Part shown: positions 8,370 to 16,950 of the stretch, piece after piece
How positions within the stretch are numbered: position 1 is the stretch's first letter
Layout: each line of letters opens with the position of its first letter
Assembly: GCA_015064845.1 (NCBI GenBank)
Contig: SVRL01000001.1
Location: forward strand, 1-64,000
Origin: Oscillospiraceae bacterium
GTDB lineage: Bacteria > Bacillota > Clostridia > Oscillospirales > CAG-272
DNA: 64,000 nucleotides
Direction of reading: 5' to 3'
The notes under the pieces: model-generated
What the model was told of the DNA's origin: nothing
Database searches by the model: none
Seen by the model: only the letters and a program-made list of their open reading frames with translations
Position numbers and translations under genes: made by a program

Positions 8370-8447
8370 GTAGTTTTTCAAATCTTCCAAAAAAGTTAAA
8401 AAATGTAAAATATTTTGCTCAGCACCATCCGCAGAAAACAAATTTTC

Positions 8448-8476
8448 TTGATTTCAATGCAAAACTATGATAAAAT
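8448..8476 (+). promoter_or_regulatory. Promoter of the small transcription unit
   Basis: TTGATT (8448-8453), a 17-bp spacer and TAAAAT (8471-8476). The next element downstream is a canonical ribosome binding site. Confidence 0.65.
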
Positions 8477-8525
8477 ATATCTATCAAAATTGAAGCAATG
8501 GCATTTCAATAAGGAGGATCCAAAA

Positions 8526-8600
8526 ATGAAAGAAGAAATCATTATGGCTGTGAATCTCGGAACGGGAACACCGCAAAATCGCAAAGTACGCCTATTCTGA
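8526..8600 (+). CDS. Candidate 24-residue small protein
   Basis: A short ORF preceded by AAGGAGG at ideal spacing. It encodes MKEEIIMAVNL followed by GTGTPQNRKVRLF. It has its own promoter (8448-8476) and a terminator-like structure (8654-8701), which makes a chance ORF less likely. The peptide has no signal sequence or membrane segment. It matches no family I recognise. It could be a small protein, or the RNA could be the functional product. Confidence 0.45.
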   Translation: MKEEIIMAVNLGTGTPQNRKVRLF

Positions 8601-8653
8601 AAAAACATTCTTGGAATATGCTCATTTATCAATATGAAATCTGAATTTTTCAT

Positions 8654-8701
8654 CTGAAATCAATCTTCTCAAGCATCATATTCTTGATTCAGGTTTTAAT
8701 T
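8654..8701 (+). terminator. Terminator of the small transcription unit
   Basis: CTGAAATCAA (8654-8663) pairs with TTGATTCAG (8684-8692) with one bulge, and GTTTTAATTTT follows. The loop contains a small CAAG/CTTG pair. Confidence 0.55.
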
Positions 8702-8737
8702 TTATAATTTTCTAAAAATTGGGATTTTCTTTTTCTC

Positions 8738-8766
8738 TTGATTTCGGCAAAGCTTTGTGCTATAAT
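8738..8766 (+). promoter_or_regulatory. Sigma-A promoter of the TPR-like gene
   Basis: TTGATT (8738-8743), a 17-bp spacer and a perfect TATAAT (8761-8766). Transcription starts near 8773, excluding an in-frame start codon at 8738. Confidence 0.85.
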
Positions 8767-8830
8767 GAGAGAAGAAACGGGATTTCTTCGTTTACAAACA
8801 GGAAATCTCGGGAAAGGAATGTCAAATCGT

Positions 8831-9880
8831 ATGGCAAAAGAACCTTTTTTCAAAATTAACTTTCTGAAATCCGCATCCAAAACCGATGCGGCATGGGAGG
8901 CTTATACAAAAACTTATGGCGATTGGATGGCAAATGCCTTCCAAGATCAAAAAAAGGTCAAAGAACAATTTCTTTCCGCCTTGGATTCTTTGCATAAAAA
9001 CTACCCCAAAGCAGCCGTCCAGACATTGGACAGCGAATTAAAAACATTTTGCAAAACCGACGCAGAAAAAGCAGTGTGGCTCTTTTTTATGGGAGTTGCG
9101 CATGAAGCTATGGAGCAATATGCAAATGCGCTCCTCTACTTCACTTCCGCCTCGGAATATGAAACGGAAGGTCCCGCAATCTATCAAAAATTGGCTGATT
9201 GTGCCTACCGGGAAGAACTTTTCGGCTTTGCTGAATGTAACTATCAAGAAGCCATCCGACTTTATGAACAAGAAAAAGACGTATCTTCACACACGCTTGC
9301 CGCATTATATGCATCTCTTGCGTCTTGTCTTATCATGATGCATGATCACAATGCTGCCGAAGAAGCACTCATACATTCCGAAAAGTTGGAAAATAAACTG
9401 GCGGAAGCTCAAAAAGCAAGATCTCTTCTCTACGCTGTAAGAGGAGAATTTGAAAAAGCAGAAGCATCTTTGAAACTCGCGTTGAAACAAGAAGGCGTGA
9501 GAAGAGATTCCGTTCTCCAAAAGCAAATGGATGATATCCGCTCCGGAACAAGTGAGCATTTTTCCACAATTTTTGTGGAAAACTCTGAGATCCAATCCTT
9601 TTGGCGATGGTTTTCCAAACGTCTCGATGCCTATCTCGCCGTTTTGGACTCAGACCGGATAGATGAAATCACAAAAATGACATCGGAAATTTCACAAAGA
9701 TTAAAAAAAGTTTTTCCTTTTATACAGTCTGCAATCTCTGTTTCCGCTTATAAAAACGAAACATACTCCATTTTCGTTGCGGATTTTTATATCAAATCCC
9801 TTTCCGACGGTTTGGAAGCATTATTTACGGAAATCCCCGAATCCGTCAAAGAAAAAGTAAATTGGATCAAAATACATTAA
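8831..9880 (+). CDS. TPR-like helical-repeat protein
   Basis: A cytoplasmic protein of about 349 residues. The middle (about residues 60-230) carries tetratricopeptide-like helix pairs, such as AVWLFFMGVAHEAMEQYANA and LYAVRGEFEKAEASLKLALK, which normally mediate protein-protein contacts. The N- and C-terminal parts match nothing I know. Two starts are possible: 8819 (GGGAAAGGA directly adjacent) and 8831 (12 nt from AAAGGA); I use 8831. A 24-bp palindrome containing two DnaA-box-like sequences lies inside the gene at 9560. It is followed 49 bp later by the PHP gene with no terminator, so cotranscription is likely. Confidence 0.7.
   Translation: MAKEPFFKINFLKSASKTDAAWEAYTKTYGDWMANAFQDQKKVKEQFLSALDSLHKNYPKAAVQTLDSELKTFCKTDAEKAVWLFFMGVAHEAMEQYANALLYFTSASEYETEGPAIYQKLADCAYREELFGFAECNYQEAIRLYEQEKDVSSHTLAALYASLASCLIMMHDHNAAEEALIHSEKLENKLAEAQKARSLLYAVRGEFEKAEASLKLALKQEGVRRDSVLQKQMDDIRSGTSEHFSTIFVENSEIQSFWRWFSKRLDAYLAVLDSDRIDEITKMTSEISQRLKKVFPFIQSAISVSAYKNETYSIFVADFYIKSLSDGLEALFTEIPESVKEKVNWIKIH
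9560..9582. repeat. Inverted DnaA-box-like pair, copy 1 (intragenic)
   Basis: TTTTCCACA (9560-9568) and its reverse complement TGTGGAAAA (9574-9582) are separated by 5 bp. Each matches the TTWTNCACA DnaA-box consensus. The same sequence is present at 38356-38378. Confidence 0.55.
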
Positions 9881-9929
9881 ATCCGAACAAAATACATTCC
9901 CAAAACACATTTAGAAAGGAGCTCTGCTT

Positions 9930-10949
9930 ATGAAAAAATACCTTCTTCCCGAAAGCGGCAATTTTTATAAAGCCAACCTGCATTGTCATTCCACGGTTTC
10001 CGACGGTGGTTGGACTCCGGAACAGCTCAAAGAAGAATATGCAAAGCGCGGCTATTCGATCATTGCCTATACCGATCATAACATCATGATCCCCCACCAT
10101 GACCTGACAGATGAAAAATTTCTTGCTTTAACGGGTTTCGAAATGGATTTCAATCTTTACAAAGATGGTACCATGCCCAAAACTTGCCATATCTGCTTCA
10201 TTGCCCTCTCTCCCGAACAACGCAAACAACCGAACTGGCACGAACGCTATTTGTACGGAAATACCGCCAAATATAAAGATCAAGTTGAAATTTATGAAGA
10301 TGAAACACCCCTGTTTCGTCGTTATACACCCGAATGTATCAATGCCGCCATCAAAAATGCGCGTGAAAAGGGATTTTTCGTCACTTACAACCATCCCGTG
10401 TGGTCCAGAGAAACGGGTGAAAATTACAATGCTTACGAAGGCATGAACGCCATGGAAATCTGCAATTTCGGTTGCGTGATCGCAGGTTATCTCGATTACG
10501 TGCCTCAAATCTATGACGATATGCTGGCGCACGAAAAACGCATCTATTGTATCGCAACGGATGATAACCACAACCGTTTCCCTGCCGATCATCCCAGAAC
10601 GGGCTCCTTCGGCGGTTTCACGGTTATCAAAGCGGAAAAACTGGAATACGAAACGATTGCAAAAGCTTTGGTTGACGGTCATTTCTATGCTTCGCAAGGA
10701 CCTGAAATCCATTCTCTTTGGGTAGAAGACAATACGATTCACGTTACTTGCTCTCCTGCCGAACGTGTCATTCTGACCTGCGGACAAAGACGCGCGCAAA
10801 TCGTTCTGCAAGACGAGCTCGGCGCTCCCGTAACGGAAGCGGCATTCCCGATTCAGCCGCAGGACGGTTACGTTCGCATCACGGTCGTAGATGAAAAGGG
10901 ACGTCCCGCTGACACAAACGCATATTTCACTGACGAAATCTGCGAATAA
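9930..10949 (+). CDS. PHP-domain metal-dependent phosphoesterase
   Basis: A 339-residue protein of the polymerase and histidinol phosphatase (PHP) superfamily. Metal-binding motifs are visible: NLHCHSTVSDG (about residues 16-26), AYTDHN (about 49-54), an EMDF acid (about 71) and a YNHPVW histidine (about 154). A DDNHN motif (about 211) supplies the C-terminal ligands. Such proteins hydrolyse phosphoesters or nucleotides; the substrate is not known. The C-terminal 60 residues look like an added beta domain. AAAGGAG precedes the start. It is probably cotranscribed with the TPR-like gene. Confidence 0.8.
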   Translation: MKKYLLPESGNFYKANLHCHSTVSDGGWTPEQLKEEYAKRGYSIIAYTDHNIMIPHHDLTDEKFLALTGFEMDFNLYKDGTMPKTCHICFIALSPEQRKQPNWHERYLYGNTAKYKDQVEIYEDETPLFRRYTPECINAAIKNAREKGFFVTYNHPVWSRETGENYNAYEGMNAMEICNFGCVIAGYLDYVPQIYDDMLAHEKRIYCIATDDNHNRFPADHPRTGSFGGFTVIKAEKLEYETIAKALVDGHFYASQGPEIHSLWVEDNTIHVTCSPAERVILTCGQRRAQIVLQDELGAPVTEAAFPIQPQDGYVRITVVDEKGRPADTNAYFTDEICE

Positions 10950-10968
10950 TCGCATTATGAAAAACTTA

Positions 10969-11008
10969 AAAGCGTTGAAACGGAAAAATCCGTTTCAACG
11001 CTTTTTTT
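10969..11008. terminator. Bidirectional terminator
   Basis: AAAGCGTTGAAACGGA pairs perfectly with TCCGTTTCAACGCTTT around a 4-nt loop, with T-runs on both strands. It serves the PHP gene and the convergent rhamnosidase-like gene. Confidence 0.9.
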
Positions 11009-11022
11009 ACCGACCGTATATA

Positions 11023-12675
11023 TTATTGCAAAATTTCCACACCGTTCGGCGCATTGATCTTTGTAGAAATACTGCCGTCTGCATTTTTACGGTGTTCCAC
11101 CGTCAGTTTACCAAAAGGCGTCGCCATACCGCCCCGAACGTGTTTCAACGAACCGAGATGAGGTTTGATCTCAATTTTGGTACAGCCCTCCCCGACAATA
11201 TGCAGCCCGAGCACATATTCCGTCAAAAAGGCAACGGGACCGGAAGACCATCCGTGACAAAGACTGTGGCGGAAGCCCTTATAACAGTATTTTCCGTTAT
11301 CTCCGTGAATATCCACCTGATTTTTATCACAAATTTCATCCAATCGGCAAGCATTTTCCACCCATTTTATATCAAAATCTTCCCAGAATGTTGTCGCTCC
11401 GAGATCAAGCATGGCACAGTAATACGTTTTCAGCGCATCCAAAATTTCTTCTTCCGGACAACATTTCGACATTCCCGTTAAAATATAATAACTCATAAAC
11501 GTAGAAAAGCCTTCCGCACCGCCTTTTTGCAACCGTTCGATACAATCTTCGCCGGCAATATCTGCAAGAAGCAGTAACGCCGCAATTTGCTTCAAATCTC
11601 CGCAAGATTCTTTTTTATTTTCAGCAAGATTTCGTACCGCTTTACATTCTTCTTTCAATTCTTCTTCTCCGAGAACGGAAAGAATTTTTTCACAAGCGCG
11701 CATACAAAGAATCAAAAGTGCTCTTGTTCCCGCTTTTGCGGAAGGAAATCCCTTAGACGGCCAATCAATAAAATCACTTGCAGTAAAATCGCCGTTTTCA
11801 TCCACATTTTCAAGAATCTGTCGAATCAATCTTACGGTATAATCCTTTTGTTCCTGCAAATATTCTCTTTTACCCGTATAAAAGACCCATTCTTCCAAAT
11901 TGATCAGCCACCAGAGCGAATATGTGGCAATGCCGTTGATCCATGTCGGCAAAACCGTATTATGCGCAGAAAGCGCAAGTCCGTTATAAATCTGCGGAAC
12001 ATCTCCCCATACGTATTTGACGGTTTTCAATTCGGGAGAAAGGTCTCCGATCCAAACCAATCGGTCGCGCTTGATGCCGTCCCAGATTTCATTCTGCAAG
12101 CACAAATGACAAGTATACGCTGCCGTATCATAAATGCGGTTTAGCGTTTCATCGTCGGATTCAAAACTTCCGATATATTCATATGGCTGATAGATCAACA
12201 TCGCCTGAACGGTTTTGAGCTGAACCTTGGCAGGAGTCAAAAGCTCCAGATAAACAAAACGAAAGCCCGTTGCCCCATATTCGCTTACCGTCCAGCTTTT
12301 GCTCGTAAACTCAAAATCACGCATGCTATGGTCATTGGTTGCGTTTTTTTCTCCGATGTGAGAAAGTGCTTCTCCCGCAGACTCACCGAAACAAATACGG
12401 AATTTGACCTCTTCTTCTCCCGTACGGATACGGAATAAGGAAATCGAAATGCCTCCGTGAAGCTCCGTACCGAAGTCCAACAAAATTCCCGATTTTTCCT
12501 CTTCTGTGGAGATCATCGTTGTAATTTCAGGCTCATGCGTACCGATCTGACGGTTTTTATAACGCAAAAGCCGCTCTTCTCCCTTCCAGAAACCTTTGGT
12601 CAGAAGAATTTTTTTCGGAACCAAATATTTTTTGACACGGGTATCCGTATCGTTAAAACGTATTTCTTTTAACAT
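11023..12675 (-). CDS. Alpha-L-rhamnosidase-like (GH78-type) glycoside hydrolase
   Basis: A 550-residue protein with an N-terminal beta-sandwich (about 1-170) and an (alpha/alpha)6 barrel. The barrel starts with the catalytic-region motif WDGIKRDRLVWIGDLSPE (D199, D204, W208, D211). In classical GH78 enzymes the general acid at the D204 position is Glu, so this belongs to a variant clade. No signal peptide is seen, which implies action on imported rhamnosides. It lies about 1.5 kb from the rhamnose catabolic genes, which supports rhamnoside hydrolysis. GAGGT precedes the ATG. At 550 residues it is shorter than many GH78 enzymes and lacks extra carbohydrate-binding domains. Confidence 0.75.
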   Translation of the reverse strand: MLKEIRFNDTDTRVKKYLVPKKILLTKGFWKGEERLLRYKNRQIGTHEPEITTMISTEEEKSGILLDFGTELHGGISISLFRIRTGEEEVKFRICFGESAGEALSHIGEKNATNDHSMRDFEFTSKSWTVSEYGATGFRFVYLELLTPAKVQLKTVQAMLIYQPYEYIGSFESDDETLNRIYDTAAYTCHLCLQNEIWDGIKRDRLVWIGDLSPELKTVKYVWGDVPQIYNGLALSAHNTVLPTWINGIATYSLWWLINLEEWVFYTGKREYLQEQKDYTVRLIRQILENVDENGDFTASDFIDWPSKGFPSAKAGTRALLILCMRACEKILSVLGEEELKEECKAVRNLAENKKESCGDLKQIAALLLLADIAGEDCIERLQKGGAEGFSTFMSYYILTGMSKCCPEEEILDALKTYYCAMLDLGATTFWEDFDIKWVENACRLDEICDKNQVDIHGDNGKYCYKGFRHSLCHGWSSGPVAFLTEYVLGLHIVGEGCTKIEIKPHLGSLKHVRGGMATPFGKLTVEHRKNADGSISTKINAPNGVEILQ

Positions 12676-12711
12676 ACTGTTACCTCATTCTTCTCATTCT
12701 TTATAGGACAT

Positions 12712-12770
12712 TGAAACAGTCTTTCAATCATTCATCAATATAACGAACGAAATTCATAATATCAATGAAT
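12712..12770 (-). promoter_or_regulatory. Promoter and candidate operators of the rhamnosidase-like gene
   Basis: On the minus strand, TTGATA (12765-12760), a 17-bp spacer and TATATT (12742-12737). Two dyads overlap it: ATTCAT-N7-ATGAAT (12752-12770) over the -35, and ATTGAAA-N5-TTTCAAT (12712-12730) at the start point. Both are plausible regulator sites. No matching dyad is obvious upstream of rhaB. Confidence 0.6.
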
Positions 12771-12876
12771 GCTTTTCTTCCCTTTGCTTATATTTTTTAA
12801 CGAAGGAAAACACTGTATCTAAAGATATAATAACACAAAGAACCATTTTTTTCAATGCGTTTTTTCTTTTCCATAC

Positions 12877-12915
12877 AATAAAATTGTCCGTATATTCAAT
12901 GAATATACAGACAAT
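12877..12915 (-). terminator. Terminator of the PRPP synthetase gene
   Basis: On the minus strand an ATTGTCTGTATATTC arm pairs with GAATATACGGACAAT apart from G-U pairs, then TTTTATTG. Confidence 0.75.
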
Positions 12916-12934
12916 CATTTTTCAGAAAATTTTC

Positions 12935-14053
12935 TTATTTATTCTTTTCACGAACATCATCCATCAAAGCGTGAATGCGATCAACGGGGTTCAAAAGCGA
13001 GCTGATAGAAGCATCCTGATTCATATTTTCGATAATATATGCAACAAACTTACTCATATCGACCTCTGTATACCAAGGACGTTCCAAAATTGCGGGAGCG
13101 CGATAATTGAGGTTGGTTGTAAAGATTCTGTCAATCTTTCCTTCTTCATAAGCTTTATCGAATTTTTCGGGACCGGATGTAAACAAACCGAAGGTGGCAA
13201 AAACAAATACGCGGCGTGCACCTTTTTCCTTGAGCTGTTCCGCAAGATCCAAAACGGATTCACCGCTTGCGATCATATCGTCAACAACAATCAAATCTTT
13301 TCCTTCGACGGGCTTTCCAAGGAATTCATGCGCTTCAATGGGGTTTCTGCCATCGATCACAATCTTATAGTTGCGGCGTTTGTAGAACATACCGAGATCC
13401 ACGCTAAGCAGAGAAGAATAATACATAGATCTGGACATTGCGCCTTCATCGGGAGCGATAATCATTGTGTTTTCAGGATCAAAGGTAATATCGGGATATT
13501 CCGTAACAAGTGCCTTCAGCATCTGATATGCGGGACGTACGTTATCAAAACCACCATAAGGAATTGCCTGCTGTACGTTGGGGTCATGGGCATCGAAAGT
13601 AACGATATTGGTAACACCATTATCCACAAGTTCCTGCAAAGCCATCGCACAGTCGAGAGATTCTCTCGCAGTTCTGCGGTGCTGTCTGCCTTCATAAAGC
13701 ATAGGCATGATCAAAGTTACTCGACGAGCCTTGCCACCGATTGCACAAAGCATACGTTTGATATCCTGATAATGATCATCAGGGCTCATGGGAACATTCA
13801 TGCCGTACATTTTGTAGGTCACACCGTAGTTGAAAACGTCAGCATAAATATAAACGTCATGTCCTCTCAAAGTCTCGTGAATAATCGCCTTGCCTTCACC
13901 GGAGCCAAAACGAGGGCATTCCGCATTGACAAGATACGTAGAACGATCTGCTTCATCACGCGAACTGTGCAAATAACCGTCAACCTTTGAAAGAAAATCT
14001 TCGCAGCCTTTCATACCGATAATGCTGAGTTCACCAAAATATTTCTGATCCAT
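12935..14053 (-). CDS. prs: Divergent ribose-phosphate pyrophosphokinase
   Basis: A 372-residue protein with the PRPP-binding signature LIVVDDMIASGESV (about 243-256) and the typical two-domain phosphoribosyltransferase arrangement. It makes PRPP from ribose 5-phosphate and ATP for nucleotide, His and Trp synthesis. It is longer than the usual ~315-residue Prs, and its flexible-loop region (MLYEGRQHRRTARE) and DAHDPNVQQAIP segment differ from the classical enzyme. It therefore belongs to a divergent subfamily and could be specialised. AAGGAGG precedes the start. It lies 75 bp downstream of the aldolase gene with no clear terminator between, so it may be read from the rhamnose operon as well as from its own promoter. 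Confidence 0.75.
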   Translation of the reverse strand: MDQKYFGELSIIGMKGCEDFLSKVDGYLHSSRDEADRSTYLVNAECPRFGSGEGKAIIHETLRGHDVYIYADVFNYGVTYKMYGMNVPMSPDDHYQDIKRMLCAIGGKARRVTLIMPMLYEGRQHRRTARESLDCAMALQELVDNGVTNIVTFDAHDPNVQQAIPYGGFDNVRPAYQMLKALVTEYPDITFDPENTMIIAPDEGAMSRSMYYSSLLSVDLGMFYKRRNYKIVIDGRNPIEAHEFLGKPVEGKDLIVVDDMIASGESVLDLAEQLKEKGARRVFVFATFGLFTSGPEKFDKAYEEGKIDRIFTTNLNYRAPAILERPWYTEVDMSKFVAYIIENMNQDASISSLLNPVDRIHALMDDVREKNK

Positions 14054-14128
14054 TTTTTAGTCCTCCTTATGCAGGTCGAATTTTATATGAATTTTATTGA
14101 TTATAAATTAAATGAGAAAGCTATTATT

Positions 14129-15421
14129 TTAAAGATTAAATGCCCGTTCAAGCTCTCCGAACGCCTCTGGATCAATGCCGTGAGGTTCTTCTCCGAAAGC
14201 CGAAACTTCAATCAACGCTTTTGCGCTGTATTCCAGCATTTCCAATTTATCAAATGCTTTGAGCAAAGAAGTTCCTGTCGCAATCACACAGTCATTTTCA
14301 ATGATTGCCGTTGGATTTTTTCCCGTAATTGCTTCAGCAAGCATTTCCGCAGACGTAAAAGAAGAGCCCACCGGATATTTCTGTACATTTCTCAAAGAAA
14401 TGTAAATTTCCGGAAGCAAGCGAATGTCCAATTCTTTGTCCGTAACGGCATACGCCATAGCAGAAGCCGGACGGGCTTCAATGATACTTTTGACAGAAGA
14501 TTCCTTTGCATAAACTGCTTGATGAAAAACAACCGTCGGAGAAGGAATCTTTCCCTCTTCCCGTTTACCGTCTTTGATCCAAACCAATTCTTCCGGTCGG
14601 ATATCCCGACGATCTTTTTGATCCGGTGTAATCAAAAAAGAACCATCAGAAAGTTTACATGAAAAAACGCCGCCTTCGCTTGTAATATATTGCTTTTCGT
14701 ACGCACGACGGATAAAAGAACAAAGTTCTCTTCGCGCCAGGAGTTCTTCTCCGAAATGTTCAGACGAAATAAACTCCCCCATCCCTGCCGCAACTTCCCG
14801 ATTGAAATTGTCTTTATCATTCTGAGAAAGAATCGAGATTTTACCGCCTATCATTTTTGCATTTTTTTGTATATCGGAGCAAAGAACCAATGTTTCAAAA
14901 GCTTGAAATGCCTGATAAAGCGTTATATCTCCGATAACAATACCGTGACGTTCCATTAAAACGGCATTGATACCCTTTGCAAATTCTGCCGAAAGCTTGT
15001 CTCCGAGCGCCGAACTTCCAGGAATCTCGTAAGACACGGAAGAAACGGGTTTCATTGGAGCCCTCGTATCGACAAGCAAAGATGTATTCGGAATTTGATT
15101 TAAAAGACTACCCGCAATCACAGTGGGTGGGTGCGCGTGCAAAACCGCTTTGATATCGGGACGTTTTTTGTAAATTGCCAAATGAAAAGGATATTCCGCA
15201 GAAGGTCTGTAAATTCCGCTGATCGTACCGTCCGGCTTAATCTGCATAATATCTTCCCTGCGCAAATTACCCTTGTCCACGCCGCCCGGACTGATCCAAA
15301 CCGTTCCCTGTGCATCGCGAACGGAAAGATTGACACCCAAAGCCGTTGTCATATTGTGATCGTAAATACGATTCATCAGCGTAACGATCTGATCTGCGGG
15401 ATGAAGCATTTCAAACATCAT
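14129..15421 (-). CDS. Tandem class II aldolase/adducin-domain protein, probable rhamnulose-1-phosphate aldolase
   Basis: A 430-residue protein with two class II aldolase domains. Domain 1 has the catalytic glutamate in PSAEYPFH (E76) and the zinc ligands HAHPP (H95, H97) and ERHG (H159). In domain 2 (about residues 215-430) the equivalent sites read PTVVFH, EARP and ENDC, so the metal site and acid are lost. One active and one degenerate copy are thus fused. Given rhaA and rhaB upstream, the likely reaction is cleavage of L-rhamnulose 1-phosphate to dihydroxyacetone phosphate and L-lactaldehyde, but this is inferred from context. AAGGAG precedes the ATG. Confidence 0.75.
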   Translation of the reverse strand: MMFEMLHPADQIVTLMNRIYDHNMTTALGVNLSVRDAQGTVWISPGGVDKGNLRREDIMQIKPDGTISGIYRPSAEYPFHLAIYKKRPDIKAVLHAHPPTVIAGSLLNQIPNTSLLVDTRAPMKPVSSVSYEIPGSSALGDKLSAEFAKGINAVLMERHGIVIGDITLYQAFQAFETLVLCSDIQKNAKMIGGKISILSQNDKDNFNREVAAGMGEFISSEHFGEELLARRELCSFIRRAYEKQYITSEGGVFSCKLSDGSFLITPDQKDRRDIRPEELVWIKDGKREEGKIPSPTVVFHQAVYAKESSVKSIIEARPASAMAYAVTDKELDIRLLPEIYISLRNVQKYPVGSSFTSAEMLAEAITGKNPTAIIENDCVIATGTSLLKAFDKLEMLEYSAKALIEVSAFGEEPHGIDPEAFGELERAFNL

Positions 15422-15476
15422 GGCAATCTCCTTACATCCAATATCAAAAAGGGAAATCGGTCAATTTTTTAAAAAT

Positions 15477-15604
15477 ATTGGGACTTATTTGAAAACCCAA
15501 AAACAATTTTCCCTAATAAAACAGCTGAAAAAACGAGCTGATCTTCTCATTTTTTCAAATAAGTCCCAATGCCGGACAGAAACAGGTAATCCCGTTTCTG
15601 TCCG
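15477..15604 (-). other. Intercistronic hairpin pair between rhaA and the aldolase gene
   Basis: A perfect 19-bp inverted repeat (15477-15495 / 15552-15570) encloses 56 nt that hold a small CAGCT/AGCTG hairpin. Immediately beside it is an 11-bp hairpin (15573-15583 / 15594-15604). Neither has a long U-run in the minus direction. The structures probably affect mRNA processing, stability or relative expression within the rha operon. Confidence 0.65.
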
Positions 15605-15634
15605 AAATCAAGAAAATAAATTTTCTAAAAAAGA

Positions 15635-16888
15635 TTATCTCTTGGAAAGAACTTCTTTTTCGTAAGCCTTTACTTCGTCGAACCAGCTTGCATCGGCAGC
15701 AACGCCTGCACGAGCGCAATATTCAGCCCAAACAGCGCCGTAAGGAAGCATTTTAACTTCTTCCTGCATAACCATAAGTTCTGTAAAGTTGCTTTCGTCC
15801 TGCAATTTCGCAAGCATAGCATTGGGTGTGCAAAGTGCCATCAAGAGAGCTTTCTGGAAACTTCTGAAACCAACTGTCCAAGCGGAAATACGGTTGATGC
15901 TTGCATCGAAATAGTCAAGAGCGATATAAGTACGGTCAAGAGCATCGCAACGAACGATTTCCTTTGCGATTTCTTTGGTTTCGTCATCAAGAAGAACAAC
16001 GTGGTCAGAGTCCCAACGGATGGGTCTGGTTACGTGAAGCGCAATCTCATCGAAGAAGCAGAGGAGCGCGGGAATCTTATCGGAAACAACTTCCGTGGGA
16101 TGATAATGTCCGTTATCCATGAGGGGCAGACATTTATCTTTATTCATAGCGGCAATGCTGAGTGCGAATTCTGCGCTGCCGGAAGTGAAAGCTTCTACGC
16201 CGATACCGAATACTTTGGATTCCACGCAGGGTTTAACCTTGTTGAAATCGAACGGTTCGGAAAGAATCTGTTCGATGGAATCTTTGTAACGCATTCTGGG
16301 GCCCATACGGTCTGCGGGAATATCCTTGAAGCCGTCACCTGTCCAGATATTCATAACGCAAGGAATTCCTGTTTCTTCAGCAAAATACTGAGAAATGCGG
16401 ATACAAGCCTTACCGTGAGCAATCCAGAAATCACGGACTGCTTTGTCGGGATGGCTGAGCGTCAGGCCGTCCTTCTGCATGGGGTGAGAGAAGAAGGTGG
16501 GGTTAAAGTCGATACCCATTCCTCTTTCTTTTGCAAATTCAACCCATTTCTTGAAATGCTTGGGTTCAAGCTTGTCGCGGTCAGCAAAACCGTCTTCGAA
16601 AATAGCGTAGCAAGCGTGAACGTTAAGTTTTTTCTTGCCGGGGCAAAGGGACATAACCTTGTCCATATCTGCCATAAGCTGTTCGGGAGTGGTTGCTTTG
16701 CCGGGATAGTTGCCCGTTGTCTGAATACCGCCCGTAAGCGCTCCGTCGTTGTCGAAACCGCCTACGTCGTCGCCCTGCCAACAGTGCAGAGATACGGGAA
16801 TGTTGCTCAGTTTTTCAATCGCAGCTTCAACGTCAATGCCGTAAGCCGCAAAGCTTTCTTTTGCAAGTTCAAATGCTTTTGTAGACAT
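15635..16888 (-). CDS. rhaA: L-rhamnose isomerase
   Basis: A 417-residue cytoplasmic enzyme that converts L-rhamnose to L-rhamnulose. It matches the RhaA family along its length: SLHCWQGDDVGGF near residue 33, GGIQTTGNYPGKA, LNVHACYA, FNPTFFSHP, the metal-binding region LMDNGHYHPTE and the stretch HVTRPIRWDSDHVV. The length is typical. AGGAGAGG precedes the start. The order rhaB-rhaA-aldolase on the minus strand makes a catabolic operon. The 62-bp gap to rhaB is a T-rich low-complexity tract without a terminator. Confidence 0.95.
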   Translation of the reverse strand: MSTKAFELAKESFAAYGIDVEAAIEKLSNIPVSLHCWQGDDVGGFDNDGALTGGIQTTGNYPGKATTPEQLMADMDKVMSLCPGKKKLNVHACYAIFEDGFADRDKLEPKHFKKWVEFAKERGMGIDFNPTFFSHPMQKDGLTLSHPDKAVRDFWIAHGKACIRISQYFAEETGIPCVMNIWTGDGFKDIPADRMGPRMRYKDSIEQILSEPFDFNKVKPCVESKVFGIGVEAFTSGSAEFALSIAAMNKDKCLPLMDNGHYHPTEVVSDKIPALLCFFDEIALHVTRPIRWDSDHVVLLDDETKEIAKEIVRCDALDRTYIALDYFDASINRISAWTVGFRSFQKALLMALCTPNAMLAKLQDESNFTELMVMQEEVKMLPYGAVWAEYCARAGVAADASWFDEVKAYEKEVLSKR

Positions 16889-16950
16889 AGTAGATCCTCT
16901 CCTGTTTTTATTTTTATGTTTTTATTTTTATGTTTTTATTTACGGTTTTA

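Noticed and set aside
16890-16948. TTTTTATTTTTATG 14-bp tandem repeat before rhaA
   Set aside because: A short T-rich low-complexity tract with about 2.5 units; slippage is a sufficient explanation.
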